Assembly: GCF_003952945.1 (NCBI RefSeq)
Contig: NZ_QXGK01000005.1
Span: forward strand, 62,001-126,000
Reading direction: 5' to 3'
DNA: 64,000 bases
Source: Bifidobacterium samirii
GTDB lineage: Bacteria > Actinomycetota > Actinomycetes > Actinomycetales > Bifidobacteriaceae
The notes below the pieces were generated by a model. The model had not been told where the DNA came from. It made no database searches and saw only the letters and a list, made by a program, of their open reading frames with translations. The position numbers and the translations under genes were made by a program. Shown one piece after another: positions 8,347 to 20,826 of the stretch (its first letter is position 1; each line of letters opens with the position of its first letter).

Positions 8347-9885
8347 TCAGTCGATGATAGCGGGCGTGCAGCCGAGCGGCATGAGGAACGCCTTCGTCTG
8401 CTCCTTGGTCTTGAACACGGCCGTGTTGACGAGGATGCGGCGGCAGATGTCGCCCAGCTCGTCCTCGATGGCCTTGTGGATCGTCTCGCGGTCGCGCGAA
8501 CCGTTGAGCAGGAACCCGAGTTCGGCCCATTCGAGCGAGAACTCGGACACCGCATCCGGCAACGGACGGCCCTCGGCGAGCGCGTCCTCGATCAGCGCCA
8601 GCTGGTCGATCAGGCGTCCCGGCAGGATGAACAGGCCCTGCGCCTCGATCAGGCCGATCGGCTCCTGCTTGACCGGCCAGAATTCGGGGTGCGCGTGGAA
8701 CACGCCCTCCGGGTACAGGTCGCTGACCGCGTTGTTGCGCAGGATCAGGCTCATCTCGTAGCCGCGGTCGGTGACGATCGCGCTCGGCGAGACGGCCGAT
8801 TGGCGGTTGCCGTCGGCGTCGTGGCTGGCGATGCCGGCCGCCTCGTCGTCGTAGCGCTCCCACGCGAGGCGGATCATGTCGCTCACGTCGATGATGGAGC
8901 GGCGCGACGGGGACACGACGCGCACGGCGGTGCCCGGCCAGTCGAGGATCTCGACGGTCGTGTCGGCGTAGCCGTCGACGGTCAGCGTCGCCCACGCTGC
9001 GGCGCGGTGCATCGGCAGCAGCTCGCCGCCGCCCTGGTAGTGGTCGTGGGCGAGCACGGAGCCGCCGATGCGAGGCAGCGCGGCGTTGCAGCCGAGGAAG
9101 TATCCGGGGAAGCGGTCGACGAAGTCGAGCAGCTGGCCGAACGTGTCGCGGTCGACGTGCATCGGCGTGTGCTCGTCGTTCACGCAGATGCCGTGCTGGT
9201 CGAAGTAGCCGTACGGGGAGAACTGCCAGAACCAGGATTCGTCGCCCAGCTGCACGGGGATCGTGCGCAGCGTGCGCTTGTCGCGCCCGGCGAAGCCCTC
9301 GTTCTCATGGCAGATCGTGCACGACGGGTAGCCGCCGGACACGGCGTTGCCGGCCGCGGCCTTCTTCATGTTCTTGAACTCCGGCTTGGCCATGTTGATG
9401 GTGATGGTCAGGCCGTGCGAGTCGAAGCGCGGGTTGCGGTCGAGGACGGCGCGCTTGACGTACGTGTTGGCGACGCAGTAGTCGTAGAACCAGCGCATCG
9501 CGTCCATGCCGCCGTTGTCGGGCGCGTCGCTCTCGCCGCCGTCGCCGGCGCGTTCGATCGCCGCGAACCGGCGCAGGATGGCCGACGGCGGCTGGGACAG
9601 GATGCCCATGACCACGTCGGCCACGGACGGCCCCTCCTCGTCGTGGAACAGTCCGGCCGCGACGCCGGCGGCACGGAAGTCGGCGACGAGGTCGTCGACG
9701 GGCCGGCCGTCGCTGGTCGTGCCGGTCGGACGGTACGAGTCGAGGGAGAACAGCGCGAAGATGCGGTTGCGGGTCCAGTCGGCGTCGCGCGCGTCGAGGT
9801 CGAGTCGCAGCCGCGCGTGGTCGACGAGCGCGTCGATCGTCGCGTACACGGCGTTCAGGGTTTCCGGAGTGGTGTGGTGGGTCAT
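8347..9885 (-). CDS. galT: UDP-glucose--hexose-1-phosphate uridylyltransferase, class II
   Basis: Transfers UMP between UDP-glucose and galactose-1-phosphate (in bifidobacteria also N-acetylhexosamine-1-phosphate). The 512-residue length and the motif AHDHYQGGGE are typical of the class II (Bacillus/Lactobacillus/Bifidobacterium) family, not the shorter Escherichia coli type. Other conserved stretches are GYPSCTICHENEGF and the N-terminal DWTRNRIFALF. The ATG chosen follows GGGACA. It lies between nahK and galE, the order seen for lnpB-lnpC-lnpD of the lacto-N-biose/galacto-N-biose operon. Confidence 0.95.
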   Translation of the reverse strand: MTHHTTPETLNAVYATIDALVDHARLRLDLDARDADWTRNRIFALFSLDSYRPTGTTSDGRPVDDLVADFRAAGVAAGLFHDEEGPSVADVVMGILSQPPSAILRRFAAIERAGDGGESDAPDNGGMDAMRWFYDYCVANTYVKRAVLDRNPRFDSHGLTITINMAKPEFKNMKKAAAGNAVSGGYPSCTICHENEGFAGRDKRTLRTIPVQLGDESWFWQFSPYGYFDQHGICVNDEHTPMHVDRDTFGQLLDFVDRFPGYFLGCNAALPRIGGSVLAHDHYQGGGELLPMHRAAAWATLTVDGYADTTVEILDWPGTAVRVVSPSRRSIIDVSDMIRLAWERYDDEAAGIASHDADGNRQSAVSPSAIVTDRGYEMSLILRNNAVSDLYPEGVFHAHPEFWPVKQEPIGLIEAQGLFILPGRLIDQLALIEDALAEGRPLPDAVSEFSLEWAELGFLLNGSRDRETIHKAIEDELGDICRRILVNTAVFKTKEQTKAFLMPLGCTPAIID

Positions 9886-10033
9886 GATATGTCCCGTCGT
9901 TGGGTTCGTTCTGTCGGTTGCGGTTCGGATGTAGGTTCGACCGGCGCCGGATGGGCGCCGTATGACGAGAGGCGTCGGCCACGCCGCCGCAGCGGCCGAC
10001 CGACGCCGGGTCGGGGATGGGGATGGGCGGAGG

Positions 10034-12271
<2,238 letters not shown>

Positions 12272-13696
12272 TCAGTGCGCCCAGACGGCGGCGTCCGGAT
12301 CGTCGTCCGGATTGTAGCCGTCGTCGTCATCGTCGTCGTAGCGCTCGTTGTACGTGTATTCGTCGTCGACGACGCCGGAGTCGGCTTCGGCGTTGAGCGC
12401 CTCCACGTCCTTCTTGTCGAGCTTGTACTGCGGCAGGACGTTCTCGATGTAGCTCTTGACCGCCTCGCGCATCGGCACGTCGTGGCCGAGCTTCTCGGCG
12501 AGGAACCAGCGGTGGGTGAGCACCTCGTGGAAGAACTGCGCCGGCTCGATCTGGGAGCGGTAGTCGCGCGGGATCATGCGCGTGGTCGGCTCGAACACCT
12601 CGCGCATCCAGTCGGTGGCGACGATCTCCAGCTCCTCGCCCTCACGCCAGGTGGACGCACGGTAGGCGTCCAGGTCGTTGAGCAGGCGGCGGGCCTGGTT
12701 CTCCTGCACGTCGAGGCCGGTCAGGCGCAGCAGCTTGCGCGACGCGTAGCCGGCGTCGACGACGCGCGGACGCACCAGCACGCGCTTGCCGCCCTCCTCG
12801 GTCTTCATCTCCAGCTCGTCCACGTCGAAGCCGAGCTCGTTGAGATGGTTGATGCGGTCCTCGATCTTCCACATCTCGTCGGGGCCGAACTTGTCGGTGC
12901 CGGTGAGCGCGTCCCACAGCGAATGGTAGCGTTCGGCCAGACGGTTGCCGGTCTCGATCTCGTCCACGTCGCCCGGCAGCAGTCGGCCGGAGCTCAGATC
13001 CATGAGCTCGCCGATGATGTTCGTGCGAGCCAGGTCGATGTCGTACTCGCGCTGGCCTTCGGTCAGGTTGACGTGCAGGTCGCCGGTCTCGGCGTCCACC
13101 AGGAACGCGGAGAACGCGTCGGCGTCGCGCAGGAACAGGACGTTCGACAGCGACACGTCGCCCCAGTAGAAGCCGGCCAGATGCAGACGCACCATGAGCA
13201 CGGCCAGCGCGTCGATGAGGCGCTCGGCGGTGTCTGGACGCAGGTTGCGGGCGAACAGCGCGCGGTACGGCAGCGAGAACTTGAGGTGCTTGGTCACCAG
13301 GATCGCCTCGAGCGGCTCGCCGTCGCGGTCGTGGCGGCCGGTCACCACGGCGATCGGCTGCACGGTGGGCAGGTCGAGCTTCTGCAGTCGGCGCAGCAGC
13401 TCGTACTCGCGTTCGGCGACCTTGCGGGTGATCTCCTTCATCGCGTACACCTCGTCGCCCACGTGCACGAAGCGCACGACGTGGCGGGAGATGCCTCGCG
13501 GCAGGTTGGCGAGCAGGTCCTCGGGCCAGGTGGCGAGCGGCTTGTGCCACGGCAGGGTGAACATCTTCGGGTTCGAGCTCGCGGCGGTGATCTTCAGCGC
13601 CTCGGGCTCCGGCGCGTCGGCCGACGCATCCTCTGCCTTGACGGATGTGGCCTTGAGCGCACGCGGATCCAGCTGTGCAGATTCGTTGAGTTCCAT
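12272..13696 (-). CDS. DUF4032 domain protein, kinase-like fold
   Basis: A 474-residue cytoplasmic protein recognised as a DUF4032-type (lipopolysaccharide kinase-like) actinobacterial protein. The N-terminal half has kinase-like features: a strand region ending MKEITRKVAEREYELLRRL, the catalytic-loop-like LHLAGFYWGDVSLSNVLF, and a DFG-like FLVDAETGDLH. The C-terminal half carries the conserved DUF4032 region with VLTHRWFLAEKLGHDVP and ends in a highly acidic tail (DDDDDDGYNPDDDPD). Its substrate is unknown. The ATG at MELNESAQ is chosen; an alternative ATG lies 9 bp upstream, and longer extensions run through a strong inverted repeat. Confidence 0.8.
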   Translation of the reverse strand: MELNESAQLDPRALKATSVKAEDASADAPEPEALKITAASSNPKMFTLPWHKPLATWPEDLLANLPRGISRHVVRFVHVGDEVYAMKEITRKVAEREYELLRRLQKLDLPTVQPIAVVTGRHDRDGEPLEAILVTKHLKFSLPYRALFARNLRPDTAERLIDALAVLMVRLHLAGFYWGDVSLSNVLFLRDADAFSAFLVDAETGDLHVNLTEGQREYDIDLARTNIIGELMDLSSGRLLPGDVDEIETGNRLAERYHSLWDALTGTDKFGPDEMWKIEDRINHLNELGFDVDELEMKTEEGGKRVLVRPRVVDAGYASRKLLRLTGLDVQENQARRLLNDLDAYRASTWREGEELEIVATDWMREVFEPTTRMIPRDYRSQIEPAQFFHEVLTHRWFLAEKLGHDVPMREAVKSYIENVLPQYKLDKKDVEALNAEADSGVVDDEYTYNERYDDDDDDGYNPDDDPDAAVWAH

Positions 13697-13718
13697 ACCC
13701 CTCATCGTACCGGGGAGC

Positions 13719-13768
13719 CGGAACGTCAACCCGCCGTCCGCGCCGCGTGAAGGCGGGTTGACGTTCCG
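13719..13768. terminator. 17-bp perfect inverted repeat
   Basis: CGGAACGTCAACCCGCC and its exact inverse flank a 16-base loop, just upstream of the DUF4032 start and just after the stop of the upstream minus-strand gene. It could terminate that gene or act in the DUF4032 leader. No T-run follows. Confidence 0.55.
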
Positions 13769-13779
13769 ACGAACCGGCG

Positions 13780-14370
13780 TCATTCCCGGTACGTGCACAA
13801 CGGCAGACCGGCCGATTCCGGATCGTCGTACGGTACGCGGTCGGGAGACTGTGGCCGCCATGGCAGCACGGCTGTGGCGGAGCCGTCATCCTGCCTGACG
13901 GCGGTCGGCTCACCGCCATACCGTGCGTCGGCTTGGACGATTTCGCCGGCACGCCAGCGCCATGCTCGGACCCGCCCGTCATGGTCGTAGCTGATGTCCA
14001 CGCCGCCGTCCTCCGTGGCCCGCGCCCACGGGTTCGACTCGTACGGGTCATACCACAGCGTCGTCGCCGTGATCCCGTCGTCGTCGGTCACGTACTGGAA
14101 GGTCGCGGTCCGTTTCTCCTTCACGGCGTCGAGGAACGCCGTGACCTCGTCGCCGCAGACGGCATCCCGGCCGGTCATGTCCGTGAATCCGGCGTCGACC
14201 AGCTGCCGGACGGTGCTGTACGCAGGCAGCGAAGAGAGTTCCCGTTCGATACGCAGTGCGCTCGGCGACGCCAGATACGCATACAGCCACGACGCCGCAA
14301 CGAAGACGATCAGCACCACGGCCGCCAGCACCGGCTCCCACGCCGGCACCTTTGCCTTGCCCCCAGTCAT
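13780..14370 (-). CDS. Hypothetical membrane-anchored protein
   Basis: I do not recognise this 196-residue protein. It has a short polar N-terminus, one hydrophobic helix (about residues 12-34, VLAAVVLIVFVAASWLYAYL) and then a soluble domain of about 160 residues, probably outside the membrane. The domain contains the mixed-charge segments DGITATTLWYDPYE and DHDGRVRAWRWRAGE. Two cysteines occur, one in GRDAVCGDEV and one near the C-terminus (LPLCTYRE), which could form a disulfide. The start is fixed by a strong AAGGAGGA six bases upstream; a longer in-frame start at 14475 lacks such a site. Two tryptophan-rich stretches suggest a beta-rich fold. Confidence 0.6.
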   Translation of the reverse strand: MTGGKAKVPAWEPVLAAVVLIVFVAASWLYAYLASPSALRIERELSSLPAYSTVRQLVDAGFTDMTGRDAVCGDEVTAFLDAVKEKRTATFQYVTDDDGITATTLWYDPYESNPWARATEDGGVDISYDHDGRVRAWRWRAGEIVQADARYGGEPTAVRQDDGSATAVLPWRPQSPDRVPYDDPESAGLPLCTYRE

Positions 14371-14804
14371 CACATCCTCCTTGATGCCATATTCCGGTGC
14401 CGGCTCAGGTTGGCAGGGTGTTCCGAATACCTGATCGTAGACATCCTTGGCGCCCCCATCGGCGGGATTCCGCATCGAATCCGCTTTGCCGCCGAACCGG
14501 TACGACCATTATAATCGGCCGGCATCACGCTGGATGGTGACGTTTCCTCAGATTTTGGCGACTTTCGAGCTCAACACCGTGGCTGTCAACATCCGTAGGG
14601 CGATGCTCTTGAACCCGCGGTTCGTATGCGCCCCGACGCATACATTCCGCAGATTCGAGGGGGCCGGTTCTGCGATTGGTATGCGGCGGGCTCGTCCCGA
14701 CGCGCGCAAACCGCAACGGTGCCGGATGACGGTATGCGGCGGGGGCCTGGGCCGATGGCAGACGGCCGACTCGGCGCCGGATCCGGTCCGCTTCCGGGCA
14801 AAAG
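14371..14804. other. 434-bp intergenic region, no gene seen
   Basis: Control region of the small membrane protein plus sequence downstream of msmK. I see no convincing gene, tRNA or array in it; several short frames show no ribosome site and no family resemblance. Confidence 0.5.
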
Positions 14805-14832
14805 AAAAGCCCCGCTGCGACGCGGGGCTTTT
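14805..14832 (-). terminator. Rho-independent terminator of msmK
   Basis: AAAAGCCCCGC, a 6-base loop and GCGGGGCTTTT form an 11-bp stem. Read on the minus strand the stem is followed by TTTTCTTTTG. It lies 77 bp after the msmK stop codon. Confidence 0.85.
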
Positions 14833-14908
14833 CCAACGAGGCCTAAGAGAGGAAGAGAATGCCTCGTTTAATTATCTGGCACAATCGTACGACCATGCCA
14901 AGTATCTA

Positions 14909-16036
<1,128 letters not shown>

Positions 16037-16104
16037 AATGTGTTCATCCTTTCAGAGGCAGGTACGTGCCTCACGATCCGTGGTAAAGGGATTACTGCGC
16101 TTCC

Positions 16105-16135
16105 ATTCTAGGTCCCCAGCACTGGCGAACTTCAA
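16105..16135 (-). promoter_or_regulatory. Possible msmK promoter
   Basis: On the minus strand TTGAAG (16130-16135) and TAGAAT (16105-16110) are 19 bp apart, about 70 bp before the msmK start. Just upstream, AAACG-TCGG-CGTTT is a small palindrome that may be an operator. The rest of 16136-16349 holds A/T-richer sequence and the leader of the response-regulator gene; no gene seen. Confidence 0.45.
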
Positions 16136-16349
16136 ACGTCGGCGTTTAAATTGTTCTGTTTTTCGGTTCTTCGGTCCATTGAAAATCTCTTCGCCGAGCC
16201 ACGTTCCACTATACACGCCCGACGCGGTCCGTCAACGGCGTGTCCCGGCGCGTCCGGCGCGTCGCGGGCACGACGCAGGCGCGACGCGGCCCGAATCCGA
16301 CGCCACGCTAGAATCGGGGAAGCAACGCAGAGCAAGGAGGTATCGGCAT

Positions 16350-17153
16350 ATGCGTGACATCCGAATCGGCGTGGTCGAGGACGACCCGGCCGCCTGCCAG
16401 CGCACGCTCGACTATCTCAACCAGTACCAGAGCGAGACCGGCGTGCGGTTCACCGTCTCCGTCTTCGACGACGGCGAGGCGGTCGTCGAACGCTACACGC
16501 CCGTCTACGACATCCTCCTGCTCGACATCGAGATGCAGCGCATGGACGGCATGGCCGCGGCCCGCCGCATCCGCGAACGCGACGATTCGGTCGTCATCAT
16601 CTTCATCACCGCCGCGCCGCAGTACGCAATCAATGGGTATGAGGTGCAGGCGCTGTCGTATCTGCTCAAGCCGGTGCCGTACTTCGCGTTCCGGCAGGAG
16701 CTGGGCCGCTCGATCGACATGGTGCGCCGCCGCGCCGAGGCGTCGATGCTCATCGACGCGGGCGGACGCCAGCAGCGGCTGGAGCTCGCCGACGTCGTCT
16801 ACATCGAGTCGATCCGCCACACGATCGTCATCCACACGCTCGGCGGCAAGCTGTCGGTCTCCGGCACGCTCAAGGACTTCGAGACACGGCTCGCCAACCA
16901 TGATTTTTACCGCTCCAATTCATGCTATCTGGTCAACCTGCGCCACGTCGTCGGCGTCGAGGACCAGGACTGCGTGATGTCCAACGGCGAACGCCTGCGC
17001 GTCAGCCGTCCGCGCAAGAAGGCGTTCCTGACCGCGTTGGCCGACTATATGGGCGCGACCGGCCCGCTGGGCGGGCGCGCCGCCGCGACGGGTGGTTCGT
17101 CGGCGACGACGGGGGCGGCCGCGACTGATGTTCCGGCCGGACCAACCGCATGA
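16350..17153 (+). CDS. LytTR-family response regulator
   Basis: The transcriptional half of a two-component system. The 267-residue protein has a receiver domain (1-120) with acidic pocket EDD (10-12), phosphoacceptor D59 in LLLDIEM and conserved K107 in YLLKPV. A LytTR DNA-binding domain follows (about 135-235; YIESIRHTIVIHT, FYRSNSCYLVNLRHV). A low-complexity Gly/Ala/Thr tail ends it. Start ATG has AAGGAGG nine bases upstream. It overlaps the kinase gene by 4 bp (ATGA), so the pair is one operon. LytTR systems of this AgrA type often control peptide-signalled or bacteriocin genes; no signal-peptide gene is visible here. Confidence 0.92.
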   Translation: MRDIRIGVVEDDPAACQRTLDYLNQYQSETGVRFTVSVFDDGEAVVERYTPVYDILLLDIEMQRMDGMAAARRIRERDDSVVIIFITAAPQYAINGYEVQALSYLLKPVPYFAFRQELGRSIDMVRRRAEASMLIDAGGRQQRLELADVVYIESIRHTIVIHTLGGKLSVSGTLKDFETRLANHDFYRSNSCYLVNLRHVVGVEDQDCVMSNGERLRVSRPRKKAFLTALADYMGATGPLGGRAAATGGSSATTGAAATDVPAGPTA

Positions 17154-18502
17154 TCGGAGCCGTCATGCCGACGATGATCGCCAACGCGCTGCCGGACATC
17201 CCGCGCCTGTACACGGCCATCTGCGAATGGCTCGCCTGCCTCACGTACATCGCCGTCATCCACCGCCGCGTACCGCTGCAGCGGACGGTCGGCGTCGGCG
17301 CGGTCGGCCTCGTCGCGATGATCGCGATCCAGTATCTCGACGGCGCGATGCCGATCTGGTTCTGGGTGGGCGGCATGCTGCTCGCGTTCGCCGGCATGTA
17401 CGCGATCGTGGGGTTCGGCGCGGGGACGGGCAAGCGCGAGGGCCTGTACATCGCGGCGCGCGCGTTCGTGCTCGCCGAGCTCGTCGCCTCATTGCACTGG
17501 CAGATCGTCACGTTCCTGCACGTGCAGACCGACCCGTTGGACGCGATGCGGTTCCAATGGGAGTCGTGGACCGCGCTCGTCGTGATCTACGGCGCATGCT
17601 TCGGTCTGGCGTGGCTGGCCGAACGCGACAACTTCGACTCGACCGCGCCCACGACCACGACCACGACCATCCAACTGGCGGTGGGCACCACGGCGATCAC
17701 GCTCGTCACGTTCGCGATGAGCAATCTGAGCTTCCTGTCGACCAACACGCCGTTCTCGGGGACGGTCGGCCAGGAGGTGTTCTACATCCGCACGCTCGTC
17801 GACTTCTGCGGGTTCGCGATCCTGTACGCGCAGCAGCAGCAGGCGCGGCGGCTGGAGGCGAGCGCCGAGCTCACGTCCATCAACGCGCAGCTGGAGAGCC
17901 AGCATCAGGAGTATCTGGCGTCCAAGGAGAACCTCGAATCGATCGGACGGCTCGCGCACGACCTCAAGCATCAGATCGCGGCGTTGCGCGCCGAGGTCGA
18001 CCCGCAGCATGCGGCCGCTGGATTCGAGCAGCTGGAACGGTCCGTCGCCGAGTACAGCGTGCAGCAGCATTCCGGCAATCCGGTGCTCGACGTGATCCTG
18101 ACCACGAAGACGCGCACGTGCACGGAGCGCGGCATCACGCTGACGGCGGTCGCCGACGGCAAGCTGCTGGACGGCATGTCGTCGATGGACATCGCCTCGC
18201 TGTTCGGCAATGCGCTCGACAACGCGATCGAGGCGACGTCGCGGCTGCCCGACCGCCAGCAGCGGCTGATCCGGCTGGCCCTGTACCGGCAGGGCGGGTT
18301 CGTGGTGATCCGCGTGGAGAACTACTTCGATTCGACGCTGCGCAAGGATGCGGCCGGCAATCTGCGCACGACGAAGCGCGATTCGACCCGGCATGGGTTC
18401 GGCGTCAAGTCGATCCGTCACATCGCCGCGCAGTACGGCGGCGAGGTCACTATCCGCACCGACGACCACTGGTTCGTGCTCACGGTCCTCCTCCCCCGCT
18501 GA
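17150..18502 (+). CDS. Sensor histidine kinase of the AgrC/HPK10-like class
   Basis: A 450-residue membrane kinase. About six hydrophobic segments fill residues 1-225. A coiled-coil-prone linker then leads to the phosphoacceptor H270 in RLAHDLKHQ, the motif seen in GHKL-type AgrC relatives. The ATPase domain has the N-box NALDNAIEA, and the G-box segment HGFGVKSIRHIA, in the usual order. No extracellular ligand domain beyond the membrane helices is evident, which fits sensing within the membrane. Translationally coupled to the LytTR regulator by an ATGA overlap. Confidence 0.9.
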   Translation: MIGAVMPTMIANALPDIPRLYTAICEWLACLTYIAVIHRRVPLQRTVGVGAVGLVAMIAIQYLDGAMPIWFWVGGMLLAFAGMYAIVGFGAGTGKREGLYIAARAFVLAELVASLHWQIVTFLHVQTDPLDAMRFQWESWTALVVIYGACFGLAWLAERDNFDSTAPTTTTTTIQLAVGTTAITLVTFAMSNLSFLSTNTPFSGTVGQEVFYIRTLVDFCGFAILYAQQQQARRLEASAELTSINAQLESQHQEYLASKENLESIGRLAHDLKHQIAALRAEVDPQHAAAGFEQLERSVAEYSVQQHSGNPVLDVILTTKTRTCTERGITLTAVADGKLLDGMSSMDIASLFGNALDNAIEATSRLPDRQQRLIRLALYRQGGFVVIRVENYFDSTLRKDAAGNLRTTKRDSTRHGFGVKSIRHIAAQYGGEVTIRTDDHWFVLTVLLPR

Positions 18503-18566
18503 CTACCCCCGACCAATTCCCAACGCCGGAGCCACGCAGCAGAATCCACTGGCTTATGCGTATAAT

Positions 18567-18600
18567 CGTGACTATAATAGTCGCAGCTATTATAGTCACG
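18567..18600. promoter_or_regulatory. 14-bp palindrome over a promoter
   Basis: CGTGACTATAATAG and its exact inverse flank TCGCAG. A perfect TATAAT lies inside (18573-18578) with TGGCTT 17 bp upstream. The site is 58 bp before the downstream ATPase gene and probably serves as its repressed promoter, though a terminator for the kinase operon is also possible. Confidence 0.6.
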
Positions 18601-18658
18601 ACTATATAAACAAGACATCGGGGAAAACCCGAGACGGCTCAGGGGAAGGCGGCAGATC

Positions 18659-20074
18659 ATGACGTTCATCGGCAGAGCGGACGACCTCGCGTTCCTGCAG
18701 GACTGCTACGAGGATCCCAAAGCGCAGCTCGTAGTCCTGTACGGACGTCGGCGCATCGGCAAAACGGAGACGCTGTCGCACTTCACACAAGGCAAACCAT
18801 GCCTGTTCTTCTCCGCGCAGATGGCCACCAAGGAGGAGCAGCTGGCGGAATTCTCCCGTCGCATGTTCGAGGAGGGCGCGCCGGCCGCCGCTTATCTGGA
18901 CCGGTACGCCGACTGGCGGACCGCGCTTGTGGAGCTGACGAAGCTCCCGCCCCCCGCCGACGGGGGACGGCGCCTCGTCGTCATCGACGAATTCCCCTAC
19001 CTCGTCAAATCGGACCCGTCACTCCCGTCCGTATTGCAGAACCTCTGGGATCACACCCTACGGCATGCGAACCTCATGATCGTCCTGTGCGGCAGCGCGA
19101 TGAGCTTCATCGAAAAGGAGATCCTCTCGGAGAAGGCACCGCTGTACGGCCGTGCCACGGGAGTGCTGAAGATGCTTCCCATGCCGTATTGGGACGCGGT
19201 CCGCTTCTTCCCGGACTATTCCCCCGAGGAGAAGGCCATCGCATACGCCGTCCTCGGCGGCGTCCCCCAATACCTCGCCACATTCGATCCCGACCGTCCG
19301 CTCGACTGGAACATCAAACGCCATATCCTGCGCAGGGGCGCCGCATTGTATTCGGAACCGGAATTCCTCATGCGCGAGGAGTTCCGCGAAACCGCCAAAT
19401 ACAACACCGTCATCCGCGCCATCGCCCTAGGCGACACCAAGATCAACGACATCGCCACGCACACGCTGATTCCGGCCACCGCGCTGGGATTCTACCTGTC
19501 CGGACTCATGGAGACCGGCATCGTGGAACGCGAGTTCCCCGTCACCGCGGCGGTCGGCGAACAGGCGAAGGGCACGCGCGGCCTGTATCGTCTTCGCGAC
19601 GACTTCTTCGCGTTCTGGTATTCGTTCGTCTATCCGAACCGTTCGGAATTGGAGTCCGGCGACGTCGACGGCGTGTATGAGGAGGTGGTGAGGCCGAATC
19701 TGCATGCGTTCGCCGCGCACGCATTCGAACGCATCAGCGCGGACTGGCTGATGCTGCAGAGCCGAAGCAAGGCGCTGCCCTACCGTTTGAACCGATGCGG
19801 ACGATGGTGGGACCGGACCGACGAGATGGACGTGGTCGCGTTGGACCGCACGTCACGCAAGACCGTGGTCGGGGAATGCAAGTTCCGATCCGCCCCGATG
19901 GACGTTCCCGTGCTGGATCGGCTGCACATGCGCGCGATGAAGCTCGATGCGGACGAGCGCATGTATGTCCTGTTCTCACTCAACGGCTTCACCGCGCGGT
20001 TGGAGCGTATGGCCGACGCCGACGACACCGTACGGCTGGTGGACATCGACGAGCTGATGACCGCACAAGGATGA
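18659..20074 (+). CDS. AAA ATPase with DUF234 / PD-(D/E)XK-like C-terminus
   Basis: A 471-residue protein of the archaeal-type ATPase family. The N-terminus starts FIGRADDLAFLQ, with Walker A GRRRIGKTE (about residues 29-37) and Walker B LVVIDEFPYL. A sensor-like LIVLCGSAMSFIEKE follows. After a winged-helix-like middle region, the C-terminal DUF234 part contains DEMDVVALD and VVGECKF, matching the spaced D...ExK signature of PD-(D/E)XK nuclease folds. Function is not known for most members; mobile or stress-linked roles are often suspected. It is a single gene with a palindromic promoter and is followed by degenerate family B repeat sequence, hinting at an accessory origin. Confidence 0.85.
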   Translation: MTFIGRADDLAFLQDCYEDPKAQLVVLYGRRRIGKTETLSHFTQGKPCLFFSAQMATKEEQLAEFSRRMFEEGAPAAAYLDRYADWRTALVELTKLPPPADGGRRLVVIDEFPYLVKSDPSLPSVLQNLWDHTLRHANLMIVLCGSAMSFIEKEILSEKAPLYGRATGVLKMLPMPYWDAVRFFPDYSPEEKAIAYAVLGGVPQYLATFDPDRPLDWNIKRHILRRGAALYSEPEFLMREEFRETAKYNTVIRAIALGDTKINDIATHTLIPATALGFYLSGLMETGIVEREFPVTAAVGEQAKGTRGLYRLRDDFFAFWYSFVYPNRSELESGDVDGVYEEVVRPNLHAFAAHAFERISADWLMLQSRSKALPYRLNRCGRWWDRTDEMDVVALDRTSRKTVVGECKFRSAPMDVPVLDRLHMRAMKLDADERMYVLFSLNGFTARLERMADADDTVRLVDIDELMTAQG

Positions 20075-20206
20075 TCCGCCGCCGACTCTCGGCCCCGAGT
20101 CACGCAACAGACCGGATTCCTGCGTGAACGGAGCAGCGGAGCATCCCCGGCTCCCGTGCTTCGATCACGAGAACGGGTGCGCCGGATAATCCGGCAGTCA
20201 TGGAAA

Positions 20207-20230
20207 GGGCCTCCCTTTGCGGGGAGGCCC
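20207..20230 (-). terminator. Hairpin after the GtrA-like gene
   Basis: GGGCCTCC and GGAGGCCC form an 8-bp stem, followed on the minus strand by TTTCC. It lies between the DUF234-type ATPase and the convergent GtrA-like gene. The preceding 20095-20175 holds a degenerate family B palindrome unit. Confidence 0.55.
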
Positions 20231-20295
20231 GGATATCCATGGATTCGCCGGGCGGGCGGGGGTGGGGAGGGTCCTCCGCCGCCCGGGCGACGTCA

Positions 20296-20826
20296 TCACT
20301 TGCTCTTCGGCATGATCCAGAACTTGAGGATCGGGTAGCTGACGAGCACGGCCAGCAGCGTGTTGACCACGGACGCGATCGTGGTGGCGATCTGGCCGCC
20401 CAGGCCCAGGCTCACGCACAGCGAGGTCACGTAGCCCGGCAGCACCAGGTTCACGACGACGATCACCACGGCGAGGATCGCGTACTTCCACGCGGCGTCC
20501 TTGAAGCTGGAGTCGGACTTGAACACCCACTTGATCTGGACGATGAAGTTCACGATCTGGGCGATCACCTCGGCCAGCAGGAACGTCAGGAAGCCGCCCA
20601 GGCCGTTGCTCGTGTCGCTCGTGTAGTTGAAGATCAGGAAGCTGAACGGCTCGGTCAGGCCCATCGCGGTCACGAACACGGCGGTGCCGATCCACGCGAC
20701 CACGAAGCGGGAGATCGTGGAGATGTTCGACAGCAGGTTGAACAGGATGAACTCCCAGATGTTCGGATGGTCCTTGATCCACTGGCGGATCGGGCCGAGC
20801 TTGGCGGCGTTGTTAGGCTCAGTCAT
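20296..20826 (-). CDS. GtrA-like four-helix membrane protein
   Basis: A 176-residue integral membrane protein with four predicted helices (about residues 22-45, 57-80, 92-112 and 130-165) and lysine-bearing ends. The pattern fits the GtrA family, whose best-studied members flip or assist undecaprenyl-linked sugars, although many are uncharacterised. The motif QIVNFIVQIKWVFKSD after helix 2 matches the family's NF-x-NRKWVF-like segment. The start lies within the last 8 bp of the upstream GH3 gene and uses the ribosome site AAGGAG inside it, so translation is coupled to the glycosidase. Confidence 0.75.
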   Translation of the reverse strand: MTEPNNAAKLGPIRQWIKDHPNIWEFILFNLLSNISTISRFVVAWIGTAVFVTAMGLTEPFSFLIFNYTSDTSNGLGGFLTFLLAEVIAQIVNFIVQIKWVFKSDSSFKDAAWKYAILAVVIVVVNLVLPGYVTSLCVSLGLGGQIATTIASVVNTLLAVLVSYPILKFWIMPKSK

